A stretch of 46,037 nucleotides of DNA from positions 1 through 46,037 of the forward strand of contig JAZKDE010000099.1 in the NCBI GenBank assembly GCA_040387735.1, written 5' to 3'. Below the pieces are notes generated by a model. That model saw nothing but the letters and a program-made list of their open reading frames with translations. It searched no databases and was not told the DNA's origin. Made by a program: the position numbers and the translations under genes. Positions 23,728-29,559 of the stretch are shown piece after piece. Position 1 is the first letter of the stretch, and the number at the start of each line of letters is the position of its first letter. The DNA is from Arcicella sp040387735. Its GTDB lineage: Bacteria; Bacteroidota; Bacteroidia; Cytophagales; Spirosomataceae.

Positions 23728-23757
23728 CGATGCTGAGAAATATTTTGCTCAGCATCG
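23728..23757. terminator. Stem-loop between convergent genes
   Basis: Perfect 10-bp inverted repeat with GC-rich arms (CGATGCTGAG with CTCAGCATCG, 10-nt loop), between the deacetylase (+) and the YciI-like gene (-). The U-tracts are weak, so termination efficiency is uncertain. Confidence 0.65.
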
Positions 23758-23761
23758 GACT

Positions 23762-24052
23762 TTAGACATTTGCTATTCTAAATGGTTTTATCTCAAAACT
23801 CGCCCACACTTTTTGCTGAATATAAGGTTCATTATCAATCCAGTGTTGGAGTTGACTTTCTTCTTCAAACTGTAAAATCATCGTCGAACCTATCATTTTT
23901 CCTTCTTCATTGAGCATTGCCCCACCAATAATAAAATCCCCATTTTCCTTTAGCTTTTTTGCTCCTTCCAAATGAAAAGGTCTTACATTCATTCGGTGTT
24001 CTAAGGCGTTTTCACCGTTGCCATCATAGGCAGTTATCAAGTATTGCTTCAT
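23762..24052 (-). CDS. YciI-like protein
   Basis: 96 residues, the usual size of the YciI / dimeric ferredoxin-like alpha-beta barrel family. It starts MKQYLITAYDG and carries the conserved His and Asp region (HRMNVRPFHLEGAKKLKENG, IIGGAMLNEEGKMIGSTMIL) and DNEPYIQQKVWASFEIKPF. The biochemical role of this family is mostly unknown; some members act on small-molecule ring substrates. It is divergent from the Crp-family regulator, with a 315-nt spacer containing a palindrome, and could be a target of that regulator. Confidence 0.8.
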   Translation of the reverse strand: MKQYLITAYDGNGENALEHRMNVRPFHLEGAKKLKENGDFIIGGAMLNEEGKMIGSTMILQFEEESQLQHWIDNEPYIQQKVWASFEIKPFRIANV

Positions 24053-24183
24053 AGTATTAATATAATTTTAATTTTGTAATCAATCGTAAAATAACGATTT
24101 GATGAGTGACTTTTAAAAATTAAACTGTCTCAACCCAGAGATCATTTTCAATGGATTTTATTCAAATTTTCCATCTATATAAT

Positions 24184-24205
24184 TCTTTGTGGCTGTAAAC
24201 AAAGA
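24184..24205. promoter_or_regulatory. Palindrome in the YciI-Crp divergent spacer, candidate operator
   Basis: TCTTTGT, 8 nt, ACAAAGA: a perfect 7-bp inverted repeat 22 nt long, the size of a Crp/Fnr-type operator. It lies 163 nt from the regulator start and 132 nt from the YciI-like start. The rest of this 315-nt gap is AT-rich and shows no gene and no full promoter match. Confidence 0.4.
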
Positions 24206-24367
24206 GTTATTTTGCATTTTTTTTCTTACTTTGTTTAATTTATTAGTGTTTTTTCTACTTTTATACAGTTAATTACCATTTGATAAGAGTACGTATGCTA
24301 AAAAAATCGTTTTTTTGATGTTGCTATTATTCCTAAGTATTACGATCCGCCGATTACCCTAAATATT

Positions 24368-24943
24368 ATGACCCCAAATTTTATACAGTTTATTAAGCAG
24401 ATTGTTCCATTTACTGACAATGAAATACAAAAAGCAAACCCATTTTTTACGGAAACTATACTGAGAAAAGGTGATTTTTGGGTAAAAGAAGGTGAGTATA
24501 ATGCTGATATACTTTTTGTCAATAAAGGTATGCTTCGTTCCTATTTTATGAAAGATGAAATAGAGAAAACTTTTGATTTGACCATCGAAAATCAATTAGT
24601 TACTTCTACACAATCCTATTCTTTTGGGCTTCCCAGTAAAGATTTTATTCAAGCGGTAGAGGATACATATTTGTGTATTATTTCAAAAGAAAATTTAGAT
24701 GCTCTTTATGCTCAATCAAGCAAATGGGAAAGACTTGGTAGACTTCTTTTTGAGGCTTATACCATTGGACAAGAAATTAGATTGCGTTCTTTTATAGCAG
24801 AAACGGCTCAGGAACGCTATGAGCGATTGGCAGAAATACAACCAGAATTAATCCGAAGAACTCCACAAATTTACTTAGCAAACTTTTTAGGCATTACACC
24901 ACAATCTTTGAGTCGTTTGCGTAGAAAAATAGTGAATACTTAG
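24368..24943 (+). CDS. Crp/Fnr-family transcriptional regulator
   Basis: 191 residues. The N-terminal cyclic-nucleotide-binding-like barrel (about 15-125; KGDFWVKEGEYNADILFVNK, GMLRSYFMKDE) lacks the residues that bind cAMP in E. coli Crp. A helix at about 125-150 follows, then a C-terminal winged helix (IYLANFLGITPQSLSRLRRK) that ends right after the recognition helix, as is usual in the Bacteroidota members. The effector is unknown. It is followed by a good terminator and convergent to ornithine aminotransferase. Confidence 0.88.
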   Translation: MTPNFIQFIKQIVPFTDNEIQKANPFFTETILRKGDFWVKEGEYNADILFVNKGMLRSYFMKDEIEKTFDLTIENQLVTSTQSYSFGLPSKDFIQAVEDTYLCIISKENLDALYAQSSKWERLGRLLFEAYTIGQEIRLRSFIAETAQERYERLAEIQPELIRRTPQIYLANFLGITPQSLSRLRRKIVNT

Positions 24944-24952
24944 AGAAAAAAG

Positions 24953-25010
24953 GGAGACAGGAGAAAATGGATACAGTTTTATAGACTCTATTTCCATTAA
25001 TCCTGTCTCC
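24953..25010. terminator. Intrinsic terminator behind the Crp-family gene
   Basis: GGAGACAGGA (24953-24962) and TCCTGTCTCC (25001-25010) form a perfect 10-bp stem, followed by ATTTTT on the plus strand and by a T-run on the minus strand, so it can serve both convergent genes. The loop contains a second short complement (ATGGA with TCCAT). Confidence 0.75.
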
Positions 25011-25032
25011 ATTTTTCGCTCTCCTTCAAGAT

Positions 25033-26286
25033 TTACCAGTTCAAAATTACCTTCTCAATTACATCACAAGCCTCATTCATTTGCGATTCTGTGATAACTA
25101 ATGGTGGAGCAAAACGGATTTTATTTCCATGCGTTGGTTTTGCCAAAAGTCCATTTTCTTTGAAAGCCATACACATATTCCAAGCGGTTTCTCCTTCTTC
25201 TGAATCATTGATTTCAATGGCATTCAAAAGCCCTTTCCCTCTCACAATGGTCAATAAATCAGGGCGTTTTGCCATAATATTCGTCATTCTTTTTCTGAAT
25301 AATTGCCCCATTTCTTCCGAATTTTCAGCTAATTTTTCATCTTGAACGACCTTCAAAGCAGCAACCGTAACAGCACAAGCCAAAGGATTTCCCCCGTAAG
25401 TTGAACCGTGTTCTCCTGGTTTGATAGTCAACATGATTTCGTCACGACAAAGCACTGCCGAAACGGGATATGTTCCACCCGAAAGTGCTTTTCCGAGAAT
25501 CAAAATATCTGGTTGAAAACCTTCGTGGTCGCAAGCCAAACGTTTTCCTGTACGTGCAATACCCGTTTGTACTTCATCAGCAATGAAAAGCACGTTTTTC
25601 TCACGACACATTTCGTAGGCTTTTTTCAAATATCCTTCGTCAGGAACAACTACGCCCGCTTCTCCTTGAATGGGTTCAACCATAAAACCTGCCACATTAG
25701 GGTCTTTCAAAACCTCCGCCAAAGCTTCTAAATCGTTGTATGGAATAATTTCATAACCTTGTAAAAGTGGCCCATAATCAGAATAACTTGAAGGGTCGGT
25801 TGACGATGAAATGGCGGCAATGGTACGTCCCCAGAAGTTACCTGCGGCATAAACCGTTTTAGCTTGGTCTTGCGGAACGCCTTTTACTTTGTATGCCCAT
25901 TTACGGGTTAATTTCAAGGCTGTCTCCCCTCCTTCTGCTCCTGAGTTCATCATCAAAACTTTGTCGTAACCGAAGTATTCACACAAGAATTTCTCACAAA
26001 TACCTAATTGGTCATTGTAAAATGCTCTTGAAGTTAAGGTTAAATTTTGAGCTTGGGCAACTAAGGCTTGAATAATTTTGGGGTGACAATGCCCTTGGTT
26101 TACAGCACTATAAGCAGAAAGGAAATCGAAATATCGTTCACCCTCTACGTCCCAAACGAATACACCTTCTCCACGTTGAAGAACTACGGGCATGGGATGA
26201 TAATTATGAGCTCCGAAACGGTCTTCGAGTTGAATGGCCTTGTTAGATGCTGACTGTATATTGATATTTTGTGTTGCGGAAGTCAT
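25033..26286 (-). CDS. rocD: Ornithine--oxo-acid transaminase (ornithine aminotransferase)
   Basis: 417 residues from the ATG at 26286 (MTSATQNINIQSAS); an in-frame ATG at 26310 lies within a repeat and is less likely. It is a class III PLP aminotransferase: FLSAYSAVNQGHCHPKIIQA, MNSGAEGGETALKLTRKWAY, FIADEVQTGIARTGKRLACD, and ILILGKALSGG with the PLP lysine. It converts ornithine and 2-oxoglutarate to glutamate semialdehyde and glutamate in arginine catabolism or proline supply. VRGKGLLNAIEI near the end is typical of ornithine rather than acetylornithine enzymes. The gene stands alone, with an unusually long leader. Confidence 0.93.
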   Translation of the reverse strand: MTSATQNINIQSASNKAIQLEDRFGAHNYHPMPVVLQRGEGVFVWDVEGERYFDFLSAYSAVNQGHCHPKIIQALVAQAQNLTLTSRAFYNDQLGICEKFLCEYFGYDKVLMMNSGAEGGETALKLTRKWAYKVKGVPQDQAKTVYAAGNFWGRTIAAISSSTDPSSYSDYGPLLQGYEIIPYNDLEALAEVLKDPNVAGFMVEPIQGEAGVVVPDEGYLKKAYEMCREKNVLFIADEVQTGIARTGKRLACDHEGFQPDILILGKALSGGTYPVSAVLCRDEIMLTIKPGEHGSTYGGNPLACAVTVAALKVVQDEKLAENSEEMGQLFRKRMTNIMAKRPDLLTIVRGKGLLNAIEINDSEEGETAWNMCMAFKENGLLAKPTHGNKIRFAPPLVITESQMNEACDVIEKVILNW

Positions 26287-26296
26287 GGAAATTAGT

Positions 26297-26326
26297 ATTA
26301 GTAGAGACAAGGCAATGCCTTGTCTA
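26297..26326. repeat. REP-like palindrome, copy 1
   Basis: Contains AGACAAGGCA and TGCCTTGTCT around a single central base, a perfect 10-bp palindrome. The whole 30-nt unit is identical, in inverted orientation, to 26380-26409. It lies just upstream of the rocD start. Confidence 0.8.
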
Positions 26327-26379
26327 CATTAGTTTATCTGAAAATGATTTGAATTGATATTTTACGATTATTCTGGGAT

Positions 26380-26409
26380 TAGACAAGGCATTGCCTTGTC
26401 TCTACTAAT
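26380..26409. repeat. REP-like palindrome, copy 2 (inverted)
   Basis: The exact reverse complement of 26297-26326 over 30 nt, 53 nt away. The pair is arranged like a bacterial interspersed mosaic element: each copy is itself palindromic and the two face each other. Confidence 0.8.
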
Positions 26410-26644
26410 CGACATTTTGTAAAGGAGGTAATTACAGATTATAATAACCAAAAAGGCTGATAACGTACAAGATTTGTACAGAAACCGTGAGAATACGGTG
26501 AATTTTGCAGAAATGCCCATAAAGCGAACTCGTAGTAAACACACGGCTCTTCGTCTTTTGAGCAAAGAGTTTAAATCCGTAATGATATTTACTTTGATAT
26601 TCGTTCATATTCCTCAAAAATACGAAAGAATAAACTTTTTTCAA
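26410..26644 (-). promoter_or_regulatory. Consensus promoter and long leader or small-RNA region upstream of rocD
   Basis: On the minus strand TTG (26644-26642), exactly 19 nt, then TATTTTTG (26622-26615), a full consensus. Transcription would start near 26608, about 320 nt before rocD. The transcribed segment holds several small stems, including GTACAA-ATC-TTGTAC and ACCGT-ATTCTC-ACGGT, then the two palindromes. ORFs of 58-82 codons on either strand here have no recognisable protein features. It may be a long 5' leader or an independent small RNA. Confidence 0.5.
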
Positions 26645-26664
26645 AAATGCTTGTTGAAGGTTTA

Positions 26665-26841
26665 ATGGAAAAGAAGACAAAAAATAAGCAAGAATCCAAC
26701 CGAGGGCTATTAAAAGAAGATATTTATCTGAATGAACAAGGCTTTATGGTTTTTACGGAAGCCTATCACCTAAAACGTGGATATTGTTGCAAGAATGGGT
26801 GTAAGCATTGTCCTTATGGGTTTTCAAAACATAATATTTGA
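26665..26841 (+). CDS. DUF5522-like small Cys-rich protein
   Basis: 58 residues from the ATG at 26665 (MEKKTKNKQESNR); an upstream in-frame ATG at 26647 adds six residues. The conserved part is EDIYLNEQGFMVFTEAYHLK, then RGYCCKNGCKHCPYG with four Cys and one His, which would bind a metal. This matches a small family found in many Bacteroidota whose function I do not know. The gene overlaps tail-to-tail with the XRE regulator by 28 bp. Confidence 0.75.
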   Translation: MEKKTKNKQESNRGLLKEDIYLNEQGFMVFTEAYHLKRGYCCKNGCKHCPYGFSKHNI

Positions 26842-27038
26842 CTCACAGGTATTTCCAAAGCATCGGCAATTTCCTTCAAGTAAAATATTGAAGGATTTAT
26901 TTTACCGTTTTCTAATCTTTCAACGCTTTGACGGTCTTTGAAACAAGCACGGGCAAGGTCGGATTGACTCCAATTCTTTTCAGAACGCAGTTTCACCACA
27001 TTTTCTCCTAATTTATTTAAGAATTCCCTTTTGTCCAT
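26814..27038 (-). CDS. XRE-family helix-turn-helix regulator
   Basis: 74 residues, just a helix-turn-helix domain: LGENVVKLRSEKNWSQSDLA, then RQSVERLENGKINPSIFYLK and EIADALEIPVSQIL. There is no ligand-binding part. Short XRE proteins of this kind often control their own and adjacent genes. It is divergent from the small-gene group at 27134-28323 across 95 nt, and its last eight codons overlap the convergent DUF5522-like gene. Confidence 0.88.
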   Translation of the reverse strand: MDKREFLNKLGENVVKLRSEKNWSQSDLARACFKDRQSVERLENGKINPSIFYLKEIADALEIPVSQILCFENP

Positions 27039-27133
27039 TGCTTGATTTTAGCAAGTGGCAAGTTGGAAATTGATTAAAAGAATTTTGTCATCGGATTAAT
27101 TGACAAATTGAAATTTTATTGCTAATTTGAAGG

Positions 27134-27448
27134 ATGTTACGAATTAATACAGTTCCAAATAAAATTAAAATCATGGACATAATAAAAGGCAAGGCAGTAT
27201 TACTAATAAACTTCACATTTCATACTATATCAAGATATAATACAATCTTCAAATTACAGGAAAATTTGTTAAGGTTAGTAAGCGACAATTGTTGTAAAAA
27301 ATGTGACACATTTAATGGTCTTGAAGTTTATGAATGGGTGAAAGAACATACATTAATACAAGATACTCCCATTGATTTTGTTGGGAATTTTATAGTTTCA
27401 TATAACGAAATTGAACTTATTGTAACTTACATAAATATCGATAATTAA
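27134..27448 (+). CDS. Hypothetical protein
   Basis: 104 residues; not recognised. A start at 27173 (MDIIKGKAVLLINFTF) is an alternative. The middle holds a CCKKC motif, followed by DTFNGLEVYEWVKEHTLIQD and an Ile/Val-rich C-terminus (FIVSYNEIELIVTYINIDN). No signal peptide or clear membrane span. It is AT-rich like the next three ORFs, and 52 nt before the small membrane protein. It is divergent from the XRE gene. Confidence 0.5.
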   Translation: MLRINTVPNKIKIMDIIKGKAVLLINFTFHTISRYNTIFKLQENLLRLVSDNCCKKCDTFNGLEVYEWVKEHTLIQDTPIDFVGNFIVSYNEIELIVTYINIDN

Positions 27449-27500
27449 TTGAAAAATAATAAGAAAACATTATCTCATTTTTACATTAAATACAACTATT

Positions 27501-27707
27501 ATGACAACATTCATCAAAATTTTTCTATCATTCATAGCATTTTTTATATGTGGAAATTTTGCAATAGGTTGCAATAAAGCAACACAATTAAATCCAGCAG
27601 CAAGAATAGGAGGTATTTTTCCTATATTACTTTTAGTGGGCGCACTAATTGGAATTTGGAAGTATAATCCAAATAAAAATAATCCAAAAGACCCAGGAAA
27701 ATTATAA
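27501..27707 (+). CDS. Small membrane protein
   Basis: 68 residues. An N-terminal hydrophobic segment (FIKIFLSFIAFFICGNFAIG) is followed by C-N-K. FAIGC could be read as a poor lipobox, but a second membrane segment follows at about 39-53 (IFPILLLVGALIGIWKY), so a two-span membrane protein is as likely. The C-terminus is Asn/Lys/Pro-rich. Its stop is 3 nt from the J-domain gene, so the two are probably cotranscribed. Confidence 0.6.
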   Translation: MTTFIKIFLSFIAFFICGNFAIGCNKATQLNPAARIGGIFPILLLVGALIGIWKYNPNKNNPKDPGKL

Positions 27708-27710
27708 AAT

Positions 27711-28145
27711 ATGTTAAATGATTATTATTCTATTTTAGAAACAACATATCCATCTAATCAATTAGAGATTAAAAAACAGTATAGATTGCTTGCGAAGAAA
27801 TGGCATCCTGATATAAATTCAGCATTAGATGCAACAATTAAAATGCAAATTATTACAGAAGCATATTATGTTTTAAGTAATAACAGAGCTAAACAACTGT
27901 ACGATGACGAGTATTTGAAAAAATATGGAAGCAAAAGCGATTTTGGAAGCAGAGAAAATACCAATAGAAATAATTATGATAAAAATACTGATTCAAATAT
28001 TATCAATGACGAATTAATTGATTGGATTAATAAGGCAAAAATAAAATCTAATGAATTTGTGACACAGGTAATCAACACTACAAAAGGTGCATCATTATTA
28101 GGTATTAAAACCGCAGGTAAAGCATTTTTAAAAATAATTTTATAG
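27711..28145 (+). CDS. J-domain protein (DnaJ-like)
   Basis: 144 residues. The J domain is at 1-65: NDYYSILETTYPSNQLEIKK, LAKKWHPDIN with the HPD tripeptide that stimulates Hsp70 ATPase, and AYYVLSNNRAKQLYDDEYLK. There is no Gly/Phe linker, zinc domain or substrate-binding domain of true DnaJ. The remainder is Asn/Asp/Lys-rich with a C-terminal amphipathic part (VINTTKGASLLGIKTAGKAF). It would recruit DnaK to a specific partner, perhaps the adjacent small membrane protein. Confidence 0.85.
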   Translation: MLNDYYSILETTYPSNQLEIKKQYRLLAKKWHPDINSALDATIKMQIITEAYYVLSNNRAKQLYDDEYLKKYGSKSDFGSRENTNRNNYDKNTDSNIINDELIDWINKAKIKSNEFVTQVINTTKGASLLGIKTAGKAFLKIIL

Positions 28146-28149
28146 TCCA

Positions 28150-28323
28150 ATGATACTATCAAAAGAAAAAGCATCACCCTTTAAATACAATTCAAGATTA
28201 GACAATTCTAACAATGAAATTCTGTTTAAGGACAAAGTAGAAAGAGCTAAAAAGTTCTTAATTGGAAAAGGAATGTTAGTCGTAAATCAAGATAATTTAT
28301 TAAACAAAAATGCCTCTGAATAA
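28150..28323 (+). CDS. Possible small protein of 57 residues
   Basis: An ATG 4 nt after the J-domain stop opens a 57-codon frame (MILSKEKASPFKYNSRLDNS ... GKGMLVVNQDNLLNKNASE). It is charged, without membrane segments and not recognised. Its last codons and stop lie within the terminator stem at 28306-28339, which is unusual but allowed. The tight spacing and the matching AT-rich composition favour a real gene. Confidence 0.45.
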   Translation: MILSKEKASPFKYNSRLDNSNNEILFKDKVERAKKFLIGKGMLVVNQDNLLNKNASE

Positions 28324-28339
28324 ATCCAGAGGCATTTTT
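28306..28339. terminator. Bidirectional intrinsic terminator
   Basis: Perfect 13-bp inverted repeat, AAAAATGCCTCTG with CAGAGGCATTTTT, 8-nt loop, with T5 on either strand. It ends both the small-gene group (+) and the fad operon (-). Confidence 0.85.
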
Positions 28340-28359
28340 GTTTAAATATCACATTTCGA

Positions 28360-29538
28360 TTACCTCAAAAACTCATAAATCCCAGCCACGCCTTGTCCTC
28401 CACCTACACAGGCAGAAACCATTCCGTATTTCTGATTTCTACGTCGCATTTCGTTGAATAATTGAACGGATAATTTCGCTCCCGAACAGCCCAGCGGGTG
28501 TCCAAGGGCAATGGCTCCTCCGTTCATATTGATTTTTGAACGGTCTAAATCCAATTCTTTAATTACCGCCAACGATTGTGCCGCAAAAGCTTCGTTCAAT
28601 TCTATTTGGTCAATATCACCAATTTTTAACCCTGCTCTTTTCAATGCCAATGGAATAGCGGCAACAGGTCCAATTCCCATGATGCGTGGCTCTACGCCTG
28701 CGGTTGTGTAGGTAATCATACGAGCAATTGGTTCAAGATTTAACTCTTTTACCATCGCTTCAGACATGACCATAACGAAAGATGCACCATCAGATGTTTG
28801 TGATGAATTCCCTGCCGTTACGCTTCCACCTGCTGCAAAAACGGGTTTTAGATTTGTTAAGGCTTGCATAGTTGTTCCAGCTCTTGGTCCTTCATCTGTA
28901 TCAACGATTGATTCACGGGTCTTTTTCTTTCCTGTGTTGGCATCAAAATACGTTTCTTTAACGGTTATTGGCACAATTTCATCCTTGAAAAGTCCAGCGG
29001 CTTGGGCGGCTAATGCCTTTGTATGTGATTCCACGGCAAATTCATCTTGCTCTTCACGAGTAATTTTAAACTGCTCCGAAACTTGTTCAGCCGTCAAACC
29101 CATTCCGATATAATAATCAGGATTTTTTTGAGCAATGTCAAAATTCAATGCCATTTTATAACCCGTTGTGGGTACTAATGACATAGATTCTGCTCCACCT
29201 GCAATGATACAATCGGCAATTCCTGCGTGAATTTTTGCCGATGCCAAAGCAATTGCCTCCAAACCAGAACCACAATAACGATTAATGGTAAAACCTGGAA
29301 CATTTTTAGGTAATGACAAAAGGGCAATGTATCTCGCAATTTGCATTCCCTGTTCTGCTTCCGGAACGGCATTTCCCACGATGAGGTCATCCACACGAGT
29401 TGGGTCTAATGCAGGAACTTGTGCTACCAAATGTTTGATAACTTCAGCTGCCAAATCATCTGGTCTTGTAAAACGGAAAACACCTCTTGGGGCTTTTCCA
29501 ACTGCGGTACGGTAGCCCGCTACTATGTATGCATTCAT
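28360..29538 (-). CDS. fadA: Acetyl-CoA C-acyltransferase (3-ketoacyl-CoA thiolase)
   Basis: 392 residues. The acyl-accepting Cys89 is in NRYCGSGLEAI. The His in GGAIALGHPLGCSGAK and the second Cys in SACVGGGQG complete the active site. It performs the last step of beta-oxidation, cleaving 3-ketoacyl-CoA with CoA to acetyl-CoA. Its start is 21 nt downstream of the FadN-like gene, so the pair forms an operon. Biosynthetic acetyl-CoA acetyltransferase activity is possible, but the neighbour makes the degradative role more likely. Confidence 0.93.
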   Translation of the reverse strand: MNAYIVAGYRTAVGKAPRGVFRFTRPDDLAAEVIKHLVAQVPALDPTRVDDLIVGNAVPEAEQGMQIARYIALLSLPKNVPGFTINRYCGSGLEAIALASAKIHAGIADCIIAGGAESMSLVPTTGYKMALNFDIAQKNPDYYIGMGLTAEQVSEQFKITREEQDEFAVESHTKALAAQAAGLFKDEIVPITVKETYFDANTGKKKTRESIVDTDEGPRAGTTMQALTNLKPVFAAGGSVTAGNSSQTSDGASFVMVMSEAMVKELNLEPIARMITYTTAGVEPRIMGIGPVAAIPLALKRAGLKIGDIDQIELNEAFAAQSLAVIKELDLDRSKINMNGGAIALGHPLGCSGAKLSVQLFNEMRRRNQKYGMVSACVGGGQGVAGIYEFLR

Positions 29539-29559
29539 GATTTTTGTCTTTTAAAATGA

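Noticed and set aside
24053..24367. Possible promoter boxes in the YciI-Crp spacer (TTATTTTG, TTACTTTG)
   Set aside because: Each deviates at the second base of TAnnTTTG and no -33 box supports it.
26368..26680. Three ORFs of 63-82 codons on both strands between rocD and the DUF5522-like gene
   Set aside because: They overlap one another, have no family features, and one reads through a REP-like palindrome. A leader or small RNA is as likely.
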